A stretch of DNA of 57,411 nt from Oscillospiraceae bacterium (GCA_017555565.1 JAFZGF010000031.1:1-57411); one strand, 5' to 3'. Positions 32,810 to 42,639 are shown, numbered from the stretch's first letter. A program made the numbers and translations. Notes: generated by a model from the sequence alone, not told the origin.

Positions 32810-33694
32810 TTATCTGGACTGTGCCAGATATTTGTTACGGATTTCTGTAGGAAAATAACTCATTTTGGCCTTGCGAAGGTTTTCGATACCCATATCATCT
32901 TCCCTGTTTATAAGCTCAAACTGTGTAAAACAATTCAGGGCAAAATCTCTGTTGATAATAGCGTAGGCGCCGTTGATTTCGTGATACGCCTTTTCCACCA
33001 TAACATCCACCATTCTTTCATTTATAGGTGCAGCCAACGATAGTGCGACAGTTTTGCCCTGTGTTTCTATCATTGCCCCCATAATATCCAGCTTATCAAA
33101 ATTGTCAATCAGCAAGTGAATACCTTTCTGCTCACTGACAAGATCCCAGCTGTTATCAGTATTATAGGTATTGCACCAGTCGTTTACAAACTGCTTTGCA
33201 ATTTCTTTGTTGTCAGATGAAAGTGGAACAAATCTGTAGTCCGGGTTTTCACGTATAAAACGGGAAATGTGATTGCGTTTTTTCTGGTAGTTTTTTCCCG
33301 GTAAGTTTGCAAGGTCGGTGGTGCGGTACAGATAGTCCGCACCATTTCTGTCTTCTTTTACGTCAAATATTTCTGAAAAATTTTCCTTGAGAAATTCGGC
33401 ATTATTCTCATCTATTCCGTAAATGCTGATTTTTTTACCATCAGCATCACGTATAATTTTTTCTATTGCCTGTTTTTTATCCATATGTCCCCGCGGATAC
33501 AGATACCATACGTGCTCTCTGCCGAATGAGCGCATAAAAACAGTATTTTCTTCCACAGCAATCTGAATATCGTGGCGCATCGACCATACAAGCATTGTGG
33601 CAAAGCAATGCTCACAGTTTTCAATAGCCGAATTTTTCAGAAGCGGTGAAATCTTTTCATAATCTTCTATCTCAATATTTCTGAATTTTAGCAT
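32810..33694 (-). CDS. DUF2156 domain protein (GNAT-like)
   Basis: 294 residues. The family is seen from MLKFRNIEIEDYEKISPLL, the central YQKKRNHISRFIRENPDYRF near 137 and the C-terminal ERMVDVMVEKAYHEINGAYAIINRDFA near 229. DUF2156 is related to the aminoacyl-transferase domain of MprF and to Fem-like acyltransferases. No membrane part is present, so lipid lysylation is unlikely. Follows tmk by about 6 bases. Confidence 0.85.
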   Translation of the reverse strand: MLKFRNIEIEDYEKISPLLKNSAIENCEHCFATMLVWSMRHDIQIAVEENTVFMRSFGREHVWYLYPRGHMDKKQAIEKIIRDADGKKISIYGIDENNAEFLKENFSEIFDVKEDRNGADYLYRTTDLANLPGKNYQKKRNHISRFIRENPDYRFVPLSSDNKEIAKQFVNDWCNTYNTDNSWDLVSEQKGIHLLIDNFDKLDIMGAMIETQGKTVALSLAAPINERMVDVMVEKAYHEINGAYAIINRDFALNCFTQFELINREDDMGIENLRKAKMSYFPTEIRNKYLAQSR

Positions 33695-33700
33695 ATAGTA

Positions 33701-34363
33701 TTAAAGCAAATGCTGTATTGTTGCCATTACCTGCTGAGAAATTTCTTCAATTGTAAATGGATTTTCTCCATCATCACAACGGATAACTGTCCAGTTGTCG
33801 TGGTCAGCACAGAAACGTGCAGCCAGGCGGGACTTGGCAAGATAATCAGTATCTTTTTCGTGGATATCCTTTTTACTTTCATCTCCCTGGTAGCGTCCGG
33901 AAAGAAGTTTCTGTGAAACTTCCAGTGACATATCCAGATAGATAACACAGTCAGGTGAAGGGATACCCATTTTATTGTATTCAAAATCATACAGCCAGTC
34001 CATATATTCAACCCACTGGCTTTCGTCCAGCTTAGAGCACTGATGAACACCATTGGATGTTGTATATCTGTCGGCAATGATTATGTAGTCATCGTTGTAT
34101 TCTTTGCCCCAGTCAGCTTTAAAGCTGGCGAAGCGGTCTACAGCATAGAAGCTGGATGCTGCATAGGCATTTACATCACCAGGTTTGGAGCCAAACTGAC
34201 CTGCAAGATACATTTTTACCAGTGCAGAAGAATCGCTGGAATATACCGGAAAGGAGATTTTCTTAACCTTTCTGCCCTGTTTTTCCAATGTTTCAAAAAG
34301 CAGTTTTGCCTGGGTACCTTTACCGGAACCGTCAAGACCTTCGATAACAATAAGTTTGCCCAT
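33701..34363 (-). CDS. tmk: Thymidylate kinase
   Basis: 220 residues from ATG 34363, which follows the thyX stop directly; a longer frame would lie inside thyX. P-loop EGLDGSGKGTQ is near residue 8, the DRY motif is in DRYTTSNGVHQ near 94 and a lid-like SGRYQGDESKKDIHE near 147. It phosphorylates dTMP, the product of the ThyX enzyme encoded just upstream, so two steps of dTTP synthesis sit together. The DRYTTSN form is the variant seen in many Clostridia. Confidence 0.92.
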   Translation of the reverse strand: MGKLIVIEGLDGSGKGTQAKLLFETLEKQGRKVKKISFPVYSSDSSALVKMYLAGQFGSKPGDVNAYAASSFYAVDRFASFKADWGKEYNDDYIIIADRYTTSNGVHQCSKLDESQWVEYMDWLYDFEYNKMGIPSPDCVIYLDMSLEVSQKLLSGRYQGDESKKDIHEKDTDYLAKSRLAARFCADHDNWTVIRCDDGENPFTIEEISQQVMATIQHLL

Positions 34364-34364
34364 A

Positions 34365-35144
34365 TTATTCACCAACTTTTGTATTTTTAAGCTGTGCATA
34401 TTTGTCGCGCATTTCCAGCATACGGCCACAGCTCATTTTACCTTCTGGACATGGACCGGAAACACAAGGTGGGCCGGAACGAACAAACAGAGCAGGTGCA
34501 ACTTCACAAACCAGGCGCAGCATTTCGTCTGCAAGTTCTCTGATTTCCCACTGTGCGCGTGTGCAGCAACGGTGACGGAAGAAGTTGTTGAGACTGCGTG
34601 TGTTCATTGTAACAATCATTTTTGTTGTGCAGGCATTTGGCAGAATGAAACGTGCATCTTCCAGAGCTTTCTTTTCAGCTGTGCGGTTTGCTGTTTTTTC
34701 ATCCATACCCTGCGCAATGAATTTTTCTTTGTGCGCTTCTTTCAGCAGCTGTGTAACTTTCTGATAGTTTTCAGCGGCCATAGCCATAGAATCATTGAAC
34801 TGTGCCAGTGATTCAGGGTCATCCATAATTTCAGGAGGAGTTACAAAATCAGGTTCTTTGAGATTAACATATCTCTGGCTCTGCACTGAGTAAGAACCGA
34901 TTCTGTGACGTGTAATCTGTGCAAGAAGTGAGCGGGACACACCTTCGATGGCAAAAGTGAAAGATGCGTGTTCTGTTGGGCTTTCGTGGCCGAGAGAAGC
35001 AAGCATTTCTACAAATTCTTTGCTTTTTTCTTCTGTAAGACCATCCAGCAGAGTATCGATCTGTGCGTTGGAGTAGCAGAGTTTTGCCGCTGCAGCTACA
35101 ACTTTTTCAGGGTTTGGAGTATGAGCTATAAGTTTTACTTTCAT
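34365..35144 (-). CDS. thyX: Flavin-dependent thymidylate synthase
   Basis: 259 residues. The ThyX motif RHR-x(7)-S is seen as RHRIGSYSVQSQRY near residue 79. Uses FAD, NADPH and methylene-THF to make dTMP, and so depends on the FolD substrate pool. A second substrate loop NACTTKMIVTMNTRSLNNFFRHRCC lies near 170. AAGAGG ribosome binding site. First gene of thyX-tmk-DUF2156-GNAT. Confidence 0.96.
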   Translation of the reverse strand: MKVKLIAHTPNPEKVVAAAAKLCYSNAQIDTLLDGLTEEKSKEFVEMLASLGHESPTEHASFTFAIEGVSRSLLAQITRHRIGSYSVQSQRYVNLKEPDFVTPPEIMDDPESLAQFNDSMAMAAENYQKVTQLLKEAHKEKFIAQGMDEKTANRTAEKKALEDARFILPNACTTKMIVTMNTRSLNNFFRHRCCTRAQWEIRELADEMLRLVCEVAPALFVRSGPPCVSGPCPEGKMSCGRMLEMRDKYAQLKNTKVGE

Positions 35145-35204
35145 AATAAACCTCTTTTAAATTATATTCGAATTAAAATTAATAAACTTAATCTATTTTT
35201 TAGC

Positions 35205-35226
35205 GGGACGTCAATTATGCCGTCCC
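35205..35226 (-). other. Hairpin between pcrA and thyX
   Basis: GGGACG and CGTCCC arms with a 10-base loop on the minus strand, without a U-tract after it. May be a weak terminator or processing site between pcrA and thyX. Confidence 0.35.
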
Positions 35227-35241
35227 ATATACGCTTTATTA

Positions 35242-37620
35242 TTAATCTATCTTTGAAACAGGGGCAAAGTTTGCCATAACCTTTTTGTTACCTACACTTT
35301 CAAAGGTGATTTCCAGCATAGAGTCATTGGCGATAGGAGTAATTTTTACCACTACACCATTGCCAAATACATTGTGGTGAACTTTATCCCCAACTGCAAA
35401 TACTTTTTTGCCTGCAGGAGCTGCAGGTTTCTTGGCTGCAACTGCAGAGTTTTCCAGGAAGGAATTGCGGCTGTAAGGTGATTTAGTCTGTACAACTGTA
35501 GCTCGGCTAAGTGGTTCAACTTTATTTACCTTTGGTCTCTTGTCTATCATATCGCATACGGACTTATCCATTTCTTCGATAAATCTGGATGGGAGAGGAC
35601 GTTTTGTCTGACCAAATACCATTCTTTCACTGCAATGGGAAATATAAAGTTCTTTTTTTGCACGGGTGATGCCAACATACCGCAGACGGCGTTCTTCTTC
35701 AATGTCGTCAGGGTTATAGCGGGACATTTCGCCTGGGAAAATACCTTCTTCCACACCTACAAGGAAAACATATGGGAATTCCAGACCTTTTGCGGAGTGA
35801 ATAGTCATAAGCGTTACGCTATCTGCATTTTCATCGTAATTATCAATATCGCTGATAAGGGAAACTTCTTCCAGGAACATTTCCAGTGTGGCATCTTCGT
35901 TCATATCCTTATATGCCTGGATGTTGGAAACCAGCTGGCCAACGTTTTCCAGTTTTGTTCGGCCTTCTTCACCCATATCAGCCAGCATCTGTTCATAGCC
36001 GGTGATTTTCAGCAGATTAGGTACAAATTCTTCCATTGGGCGTGTGCGGTAAAGTTCTACAAGTGCACGGTAAATATTAAGGAAATTATTCAGCGGAGCA
36101 AGTGCACGGGAAAGACGAGGATAGTCGTACATATTGTACAGTACCTGTATCATACTGAGACCTTTTTCGTCTGCGATTTCCTGCAATGTATTTATTGTGG
36201 TATTACCAATTTTTCTGGCCGGGGTATTGATTACACGCTTGAGACGAAGGTTGTCTGTAGGGTTTACCACAATATGGATGTATGCCATAATATCGCGGAT
36301 TTCTGCACGGTCATAGAAACGGTGACCGCCGATAACACGATAGGAAATACCACTTCTTGCAAGAGCATTTTCCATATTGGCAGACTGCATATTCATTCTG
36401 TAAAGAATTGCGTGGTCAGAGAACTTTGCACCTTTTTTAATGTTTTCACCAATTATGGAAACTACATTCTGTGCTTCGTCAAACTCTTTGTCCAGATGAT
36501 AAATCTTTACTTTTTCTCCACCAGCAGTTGATGTCCACAATGTTTTACCTTTCCTGCCTTTGTTGTTGCCGATAACGCTGTTGGCAGCATTGAGGATATT
36601 GGATGTTGAACGGTAGTTCTGCTCAAGACGGATAACCTTTGAATCCGGGAACTGTTCTTCAAAACTGAGGATATTTTCTATTGTAGCACCACGGAAACGG
36701 TAGATACTCTGGTCATCATCACCTACCACACACAGGTTGTTGTGGCCTGCAGCCAGCAGATTGATAAGTTCAAACTGGGCTGTGGAAGTATCCTGGTATT
36801 CGTCTACCATAATATAGCGGTAGCGGTTCTGATAGTATTCCAGAGTTTCACTGCTGGCGCGGAAAAGCATAACAGTATTGTAAATCAGGTCGTCAAAGTC
36901 CATTGCATTGGCCTTTTTAAGACGGGACTGATATTCTTCATAACAGCGCACAATCAGTTTTTCGTGGGTGTTTGTAGCGTATTTTTCGGCTTCCATAGGG
37001 CCGATAAGTTTGTCTTTGTAGCCGGAAATTCTGTTCATAGCTACTTTAAGCTGAACAAACTTGTCATCTATATTGAGGTCTTTCATAACCTCTTTCATAA
37101 CGCGTTTTTGGTCATCTGTATCGTAGATTGTAAACTCTTTCCGATAGCCAAGGAGATAACCGTCACGACGCAGAATCCTCATACAGAGGGAGTGGAATGT
37201 GCTGGCCATAATATCCTTTGAAGCAGAACCGAGAGAACCTTCAAGTCTTGTTCTCAATTCAGCTGCTGCTTTGTTGGTAAATGTAATCGCCAGAATATTC
37301 CAAGGGTAGATTTTGCCGGTGGCAATGCGGGTTTCTGTGTCAAAATCCAGCTTTGTTTTGTTGGCTACAGCTTCTGCCAGCATTTCCAATGTGTCTTCGT
37401 CCACATCACCTGGGAAATAAGGGCTGCTGTAGCTGTCTCCAAAGCGCACCATATTGGAAATACGGTTGATAAGCACGCTTGTTTTACCGCTGCCTGCGCC
37501 TGCAAGAATAAGCAGTGGTCCTTTGATATGAAAAACTGCCTGCTGTTGCATATTGTTCATATGGGAAAACTGCTGTGTAATATATTGTTTTCTCAATTGA
37601 GTTGCTTTTGTAAAATCCAT
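35242..37620 (-). CDS. pcrA: ATP-dependent DNA helicase PcrA
   Basis: 792 residues. Superfamily 1A helicase with all motifs: Walker A AGAGSGKTSVL near 38, AITFTNKAAAELR near 112, DEYQDTSTAQFELI near 272, VVGDDDQSIYRFRGA near 297, QNYRS near 333, TIHSAKGLEF near 619 and VGITRAKKELY near 662. The C-terminal FAVGDKVHHNVFGNGVVVKI is the Tudor-like RNA polymerase-interacting domain of PcrA. Essential 3'-5' helicase in repair and plasmid replication. Own promoter. Confidence 0.96.
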   Translation of the reverse strand: MDFTKATQLRKQYITQQFSHMNNMQQQAVFHIKGPLLILAGAGSGKTSVLINRISNMVRFGDSYSSPYFPGDVDEDTLEMLAEAVANKTKLDFDTETRIATGKIYPWNILAITFTNKAAAELRTRLEGSLGSASKDIMASTFHSLCMRILRRDGYLLGYRKEFTIYDTDDQKRVMKEVMKDLNIDDKFVQLKVAMNRISGYKDKLIGPMEAEKYATNTHEKLIVRCYEEYQSRLKKANAMDFDDLIYNTVMLFRASSETLEYYQNRYRYIMVDEYQDTSTAQFELINLLAAGHNNLCVVGDDDQSIYRFRGATIENILSFEEQFPDSKVIRLEQNYRSTSNILNAANSVIGNNKGRKGKTLWTSTAGGEKVKIYHLDKEFDEAQNVVSIIGENIKKGAKFSDHAILYRMNMQSANMENALARSGISYRVIGGHRFYDRAEIRDIMAYIHIVVNPTDNLRLKRVINTPARKIGNTTINTLQEIADEKGLSMIQVLYNMYDYPRLSRALAPLNNFLNIYRALVELYRTRPMEEFVPNLLKITGYEQMLADMGEEGRTKLENVGQLVSNIQAYKDMNEDATLEMFLEEVSLISDIDNYDENADSVTLMTIHSAKGLEFPYVFLVGVEEGIFPGEMSRYNPDDIEEERRLRYVGITRAKKELYISHCSERMVFGQTKRPLPSRFIEEMDKSVCDMIDKRPKVNKVEPLSRATVVQTKSPYSRNSFLENSAVAAKKPAAPAGKKVFAVGDKVHHNVFGNGVVVKITPIANDSMLEITFESVGNKKVMANFAPVSKID

Positions 37621-37647
37621 TATTCACTCTCCAATATTAATCTATTT

Positions 37648-37676
37648 ATTTTACCATATTTTCGTAAAATTCTCAA
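37648..37676 (-). promoter_or_regulatory. Promoter of pcrA
   Basis: Minus strand TTGAGA (37671-37676), 17-nt spacer, TAAAAT (37648-37653). Confidence 0.65.
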
Positions 37677-37687
37677 CAGATTAACAC

Positions 37688-38233
37688 CTAATACAGATAA
37701 ATATCCTTGAAATTGTCTGTTTCTTTTTCAAGTTCTTTCCAATTTGGCAATATTTTTTCTATTTCCATATAAAAAGCTGTGGAATGGTTAAAATGTTTTA
37801 TATGTGCCAGTTCGTGGACAACTATGTAGTCCTGGGCTCTGTCTGAAAGCAGCATAGTGCGCCAGGAGTAGCAGATGGAATATCTGCCCGCACATCTTCT
37901 GCAGGAGCCCCAGCGTTTTTTTGCTGATGTAATTTTAATACTTTCCGGATTTACACCCATTATTCTGCTGTAGTATTCAGTTTTCTGTGAAAGTACAGTT
38001 TTTGCCCTGGATTTCAATGCTGATATATCATTTTCAGACAGAGTAATAAAATTGTCTTTCTGAAGTTTCAATTTTTCTCTCTGCTGCTCGATCCAGATAA
38101 TATTTTCTCGATAAAAGCGCTCTATTAGACTTTTTCGTGTCCATTTAGGCACTTTGATTATAACTGTGCCGTCCTTTTCCACATACATTGCCAGCTTTTT
38201 TCTTCTGTTGTCTTTTATTATTTTATATTCCAT
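37688..38233 (-). CDS. YgjP-like M48-type metallopeptidase (DUF45)
   Basis: 181 residues from ATG 38233; an upstream TTG at 38260 lies inside the terminator hairpin of mreB and is unlikely. The N-terminal domain has the family's KKLAMYVEKDGTVIIKVPKW. HELAHIKHFNHSTAFY near 144 gives HExxH plus a third His, and RWGSCRRCAGRYSICYSWRTML precedes it. A small cytoplasmic zinc peptidase linked in other bacteria to restriction and DNA repair loci; role unproven. No clear ribosome binding site, so the start is tentative. Confidence 0.85.
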   Translation of the reverse strand: MEYKIIKDNRRKKLAMYVEKDGTVIIKVPKWTRKSLIERFYRENIIWIEQQREKLKLQKDNFITLSENDISALKSRAKTVLSQKTEYYSRIMGVNPESIKITSAKKRWGSCRRCAGRYSICYSWRTMLLSDRAQDYIVVHELAHIKHFNHSTAFYMEIEKILPNWKELEKETDNFKDIYLY

Positions 38234-38237
38234 TTTT

Positions 38238-38276
38238 ATGCGACAAAAGGCGAATACCAATATATCCGCCTTTTAT
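38238..38276 (-). terminator. Terminator after mreB
   Basis: Minus strand hairpin AAAAGGCGGATA / TATTCGCCTTTT, T-rich at its end, just after the mreB stop. Confidence 0.8.
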
Positions 38277-38292
38277 AATCAATAATTAAATT

Positions 38293-39318
38293 TTATCTTG
38301 AAAAACCAGGTGTTACATCGCGGAAACCTGTTTCAAGAACACCTTCCAGTTCAAATGCCATACCTGTACCTTTTGCAACACATTTTTCAGGTTCGTTTGC
38401 AAGGTAAACTTTTGTTGTAAGATGGGATTCCAGATATTTATCAAGATTTTTGATTTTTGCACCTGCACCGGTAAGAACAATGCCGTTTTCGAAAAGGTCG
38501 CCGGACAGTTCAGGAGGTGTAACTTCCAGCACCTGCTTTACTGTGGCTAAAATTTCGGCAATGATAGGTTCGATTACAGGATAAATATCATTTGTGGAGA
38601 TTTCAAGAGTGCCTGGCAGACCTTTGAGAAGGTTCATACCTTTTACCTTGAACACAACATTTTCATCATCCGAAGGCATGCAGTTGGCAACTTCGTGTTT
38701 AAGGTTTGCAACTGTACGCTGGCCTACAACAAAATTATATTTGTTTTTAAGTGCTTTTGCAATTTCGCGGTCAAAAGTGTTGCCTGCAATTTTGATGGAT
38801 TTTGAACATACAACACCACCCAGGGAAATAACAGCCACGTCAGTAGTACCGCCGCCGATATCAACGATCATATTGCCGTTTGCTTTGACTACATCGATAC
38901 CTGCACCGATAGCTGCAGCGATAGGTTCTTCAATAAGGAAAACCTGGCGGGCACCTGCAGAAACAGCAGCATCAACAACCGCATTTTCTTCAATGCCTGT
39001 AACAGCACTTGGGATGCAGATGCAAACCTTTGGTTTCATCACTTTGGAGTTGTATGCTTTGCCGATAAAATATTTTACCATTTCTTTGGTAAGTGTGTAG
39101 TTGGAGATAACACCGTCTTTCAGCGGATATTCTGCAACTATGTTTTTGTGTGTTTTGCCTACCATAAGGAAGGCTTCGTCACCGAAAGCGAAAGGTTTGC
39201 CGCTGTTTGCATCATATGCAACAACGCTTGGCTCGTTCAAAACCACACCTTCGCCATCTTTATATATCATAACTTTGGTAGTACCAAGGTCAATACCGAT
39301 ATCATTTGTATTTGCCAT
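38293..39318 (-). CDS. mreB: Rod shape-determining actin MreB/Mbl
   Basis: 341 residues, the usual length. Actin-fold phosphate loops IGIDLGTTKVMIY near 7 and VDIGGGTTDVAVISLGG near 155, and the adenosine motif VLTGAGAKI near 285. Polymerises under the membrane and directs cell wall elongation. It is not next to mreC/mreD, so it may be one of several paralogues (Mbl or MreBH type). Follows comF with a 1-nt stop/start overlap. Confidence 0.94.
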   Translation of the reverse strand: MANTNDIGIDLGTTKVMIYKDGEGVVLNEPSVVAYDANSGKPFAFGDEAFLMVGKTHKNIVAEYPLKDGVISNYTLTKEMVKYFIGKAYNSKVMKPKVCICIPSAVTGIEENAVVDAAVSAGARQVFLIEEPIAAAIGAGIDVVKANGNMIVDIGGGTTDVAVISLGGVVCSKSIKIAGNTFDREIAKALKNKYNFVVGQRTVANLKHEVANCMPSDDENVVFKVKGMNLLKGLPGTLEISTNDIYPVIEPIIAEILATVKQVLEVTPPELSGDLFENGIVLTGAGAKIKNLDKYLESHLTTKVYLANEPEKCVAKGTGMAFELEGVLETGFRDVTPGFSR

Positions 39319-39980
39319 TATGTATTCCCCTTCTCTTTATTGAAAGTATACGCCCAGACATACACATTATCCCGCCCGGCTAATTTTAAATCTGCCGCTA
39401 TGGTGGACACTGTGATGCCTGTAGTAATTACGTCATCTATTAAAAGTATTCTTTTGCCTGCCACATTTCCTGTGACTTCAAAGGCATTTACAAGATTTGT
39501 CTTGCGTTTATTGCGGGCCAGATTATGCTGTTTTTCAGTCTTTCTGGTCTTTTTGACAGCATATGAATACTCTGCCCCTGTATGTTTTGCCAGTTTCTTG
39601 GCCATTTCGTCTGGAAGGTCAAATTCCTGAGTGTACAACTTCGACTTATGGCTTGGAACTGGCACTATTATATCTATATTATTTTGCGCCAAAATCTGTT
39701 TTATGTCAATGGAAATATCATCTAAAAGTGATGCTATAAAAGCAGCCGGATTTCGGAATTTTGCACTTATTATCACATCTCTTGCTGCATCTTCATATTT
39801 ATATGACGCATATGTACCGCTTATAAAATCCATTTTCTTTTCCAACGGCAGTTGGGGATTTGATATCCTGCATTTGGCCAGTTCTCTTGCGCAGTTACTG
39901 CACAGATTTTTGCTGTCTGCCGGTTTAAAACATCTTTTGCATTTGGGTACAAATAAAATCTGCCTTATAAACTCAACCAT
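39318..39980 (-). CDS. comF: ComF family phosphoribosyltransferase-like protein
   Basis: 220 residues. N-terminal zinc-ribbon CKRCFKPADSKNLCSNC at 14-30 and C-terminal PRTase motif RILLIDDVITTGITVSTIA near 173. Needed for DNA uptake during natural competence where studied. It overlaps recD2 by 8 nt and mreB by 1 nt. A ComF-RecD2-MreB set is conserved in several Clostridia. Confidence 0.93.
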   Translation of the reverse strand: MVEFIRQILFVPKCKRCFKPADSKNLCSNCARELAKCRISNPQLPLEKKMDFISGTYASYKYEDAARDVIISAKFRNPAAFIASLLDDISIDIKQILAQNNIDIIVPVPSHKSKLYTQEFDLPDEMAKKLAKHTGAEYSYAVKKTRKTEKQHNLARNKRKTNLVNAFEVTGNVAGKRILLIDDVITTGITVSTIAADLKLAGRDNVYVWAYTFNKEKGNT

Positions 39981-42168
39981 TGAATTCCTCTATAAAATGT
40001 TTTACGCCTGAATATCTCAGCTGTTTTTTACTGTTGTGAACCATCCGAGCCATTATTTCACTTCTGCCAACTACTACCAGCAGTTCTTTTGCGCGGGTAA
40101 ATGCAGTGTACAGAAGATTGCGGTACTGCAGTTCATTTGGAGTGTCTGAAATACAAAGTATAACCGCTTTAAACTCACTGCCCTGGCTTTTATGAACAGT
40201 AACTGCCCAGGCGTGTTCCAGCTGTGGGAAAAATTCCTGGGGATAGACATAGGTTTTATCATCAATTTTGACAGTAAGTGATTTATTAAACTTATCCACA
40301 GCAATAATCTGACCTATATCCCCATTGAAAACACCTACATCTGTTTCGCCGTTATCTCTGACAAACTGAAGGTCATAGTTGTTTTTTATCTGCATAACCT
40401 TATCACCAAGACGGAAAACGACACCATTGAAAGCTATTTCAGGTTTTGCAGGATTTTCCGGATTTAAAGCAGACTGAAGGGCTGCATTGAGATTTACTGT
40501 GCCGCCACGTCTTTTTCTTGATGGGGAAAGTATCTGTATATCTTCAAAACTGTCAATCCCATATGCTCGTGGAAGTCTTGTCTGCACAAGGCCCGTGATA
40601 TAATCTTCCACATTTTCTCCGGATTCTATAAAGAAATAATCACCGGTTCTGCCACCAGTTTTAGGGTAAACACCCTGGTTTATTGCGTGGGAATTTACAA
40701 CAATATCACTCTCCCGTGCCTGGCGGAAAATATCTGTCAGCTGGACATTTGGAACTATACCGCAGTCCAGCAGGTCTTTGAGTATATTGCCCGGTCCTAC
40801 TGCCGGTAACTGGTTATAGTCACCTACAAGCACCACTCGGCAACCGTCTTTTACCGCTGTAATTAGCTGGCTGAACAAAACAATATCCACCATGGAGCAT
40901 TCGTCCACTATAAGAACATCGCAAGGGATAGGGTTATCCTGGTTTCGCTGGAATTTTATATCATTTTTTGTGCCTGGAACAACTTCAAGAAGGCGGTGAA
41001 TTGTCTTTGCATTTTTACCGGAAAGTTCGCCGAGACGTTTTGCCGCCCTACCCGTAGGGGCACAAAGGCTGACCACATCAGCCTGCATTTCAAACATTGA
41101 AATAATACCCTTAACAAGAGTGGTTTTACCTGTACCCGGACCACCTGTAATTATACATACTGAACTGTCTGCAACTTTTTCCAATGCTTTTATCTGATTT
41201 GGTGCATATTTTATATCCAATATATTCTGAACAGTGTTGATTACAGAAGAAATGTCGATATTGGTTTTCGGCTTTGATGCCATAAGCTGTGTAAGTTTCT
41301 GACAACTTACAAGTTCGGCCACATAAAGCTGTGCCAGATATACAAATGGACGTTCGTTTATTTCTTCACAGAAAAGTTCACCTTCATCGCATTTTTCTTC
41401 TATTACACCTTCCACCTTTTCCGGTTCTACACTGATAAACGCTGAAACAGTTTCCACAAGACGATCATAAGGTACACAACAGTGGCCTTTCTGACTGTTG
41501 TGGCGGAGAACATACAGCACACCACCAGCTATACGCTGATGGCTGTCGTATTCCATCATCATTCGGTTGGCAATATTGTCAGCCCGTTCAAAAGGAAGGA
41601 ATGTAGGGTCGTTGCACAACAGATAAGGATTCTGGCTGATTATTTCTGTGGTAGCCTGTCCATATACACCATAAAGTGCAATAGCCTGGCTTGCGGTCAG
41701 GCCGTAGTTTGACAGATTCATTATAACGTCCTGAATGCCGTATATTCGTTTGAACTCTGTCTGTATATCAACAGCTTGGCGGTAGGATATACCTTTGACG
41801 GTTGCAAGCTGAACAGGATCACACTCCAGTATTTCCAGTGCATTGGCACCAAAGGCTTTAATAATTCGTTTTGCTGTTACAGGGCCTATACCTTTAACCG
41901 CACCACTGGCCAGATAGGCATAGATAGCATTTTCATCACTTGGCAGGGCTACTTCGTAATTCTGCACCTTGAATTGTATGCCAAAAGACGGGTGGTTTGC
42001 ATATGTACCCTGTACAACAAGCTGCTGACCGGGTGCTACACCCACCATCTCACCTACTACAGTAACCAGGTCGTCATCAGTCTGCAGTTCAAGTACAGTG
42101 AAACCTGTATCCTGACTGGTAAAAGTAATGTATGCAATTGTCCCCTCAAGTCTGTCTAACTGTTGCAA
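39973..42168 (-). CDS. recD2: RecD2-type ATP-dependent 5'-3' DNA helicase
   Basis: 731 residues if it starts at TTG 42168, which has GGGAGGAA 6 bases upstream; the ATG at 42198 has no site and lies at the -10 box. OB-like N-terminus LEGTIAYITFTSQDTGFTVLEL, helix-hairpin-helix region near 85-190, Walker A GGPGTGKTTLVKGI near 343, DECSMVDIVLF near 417, GDYNQLPAVGPG near 446 and AVTVHKSQGSEFKAVI near 660. Lacks RecBC partners, as RecD2 does. Confidence 0.93.
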   Translation of the reverse strand: MQQLDRLEGTIAYITFTSQDTGFTVLELQTDDDLVTVVGEMVGVAPGQQLVVQGTYANHPSFGIQFKVQNYEVALPSDENAIYAYLASGAVKGIGPVTAKRIIKAFGANALEILECDPVQLATVKGISYRQAVDIQTEFKRIYGIQDVIMNLSNYGLTASQAIALYGVYGQATTEIISQNPYLLCNDPTFLPFERADNIANRMMMEYDSHQRIAGGVLYVLRHNSQKGHCCVPYDRLVETVSAFISVEPEKVEGVIEEKCDEGELFCEEINERPFVYLAQLYVAELVSCQKLTQLMASKPKTNIDISSVINTVQNILDIKYAPNQIKALEKVADSSVCIITGGPGTGKTTLVKGIISMFEMQADVVSLCAPTGRAAKRLGELSGKNAKTIHRLLEVVPGTKNDIKFQRNQDNPIPCDVLIVDECSMVDIVLFSQLITAVKDGCRVVLVGDYNQLPAVGPGNILKDLLDCGIVPNVQLTDIFRQARESDIVVNSHAINQGVYPKTGGRTGDYFFIESGENVEDYITGLVQTRLPRAYGIDSFEDIQILSPSRKRRGGTVNLNAALQSALNPENPAKPEIAFNGVVFRLGDKVMQIKNNYDLQFVRDNGETDVGVFNGDIGQIIAVDKFNKSLTVKIDDKTYVYPQEFFPQLEHAWAVTVHKSQGSEFKAVILCISDTPNELQYRNLLYTAFTRAKELLVVVGRSEIMARMVHNSKKQLRYSGVKHFIEEFNG

Positions 42169-42203
42169 ACTGATTCCTCCCTCCTGTTTAAAATACATTA
42201 TAT

Positions 42204-42232
42204 ATTATAGAGTAAAGTCAATTCTTTGTAAA
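42204..42232 (-). promoter_or_regulatory. Promoter of recD2-comF-mreB
   Basis: Minus strand TTTACA (42227-42232), 17-nt spacer, TATAAT (42204-42209); overlaps the end of the small membrane protein gene. Confidence 0.65.
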
Positions 42233-42517
42233 TAAATCAAATGTGATAAATTTGAGTAATTCTTCAGGGGCAACGACCGGTGCAAGTGGGCAGGTATCTT
42301 CAGGATTATCTGAAATCAAAAGAATTTCATTATTGAATAACTCATTATGTATATGATTTATTGTATGATACAAATTCAGATCCTTTTCATATTTCATAAC
42401 TGTAACTGATTTGGGGCTGTTGCGCTGCCTGCAGATTACCATTAACTGCTCTGCCAAGGAATAAGCACCAAACAAGGCAAACGCCGTAAGAATTATCATA
42501 TAAACATCAGATATCAT
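42218..42517 (-). CDS. Small single-helix membrane protein, function unknown
   Basis: 99 residues from ATG 42517 with AAAGAGGTG upstream; the frame opens further upstream at 42595, in the terminator region. One membrane helix at residues about 6-25 and a soluble tail of about 70 residues with NEILLISDNPEDTCPLAPVV. No family recognised. Confidence 0.7.
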   Translation of the reverse strand: MISDVYMIILTAFALFGAYSLAEQLMVICRQRNSPKSVTVMKYEKDLNLYHTINHIHNELFNNEILLISDNPEDTCPLAPVVAPEELLKFITFDLFTKN

Positions 42518-42572
42518 AATATACACCTCTTTCTGATATATAATATGTCTTTTTACTGATGTTGGTGAACAA

Positions 42573-42606
42573 AGAAAAAACGGAGTGAAAATCACTCCGT
42601 TTTTTT
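42573..42606 (-). terminator. Bidirectional intrinsic terminator
   Basis: AAAAAACGGAGTGA / TCACTCCGTTTTTT hairpin after the amidohydrolase gene. Confidence 0.92.
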
Positions 42607-42639
42607 AGGAAAGTACTTAAATCAGATTACTGGTCTAAA

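Noticed and set aside
35635-36531. 298-residue open frame on the plus strand
   Set aside because: Antisense to pcrA, with a composition typical of a reverse-frame shadow and no ribosome binding site.
38234-38260. Longer N-terminus of the YgjP-like protein from TTG 38260
   Set aside because: It would place the start codon inside the terminator hairpin of mreB.
42169-42198. ATG 42198 as the start of recD2
   Set aside because: It lies beside the -10 box with no ribosome binding site; TTG 42168 has GGGAGGAA at the right distance.
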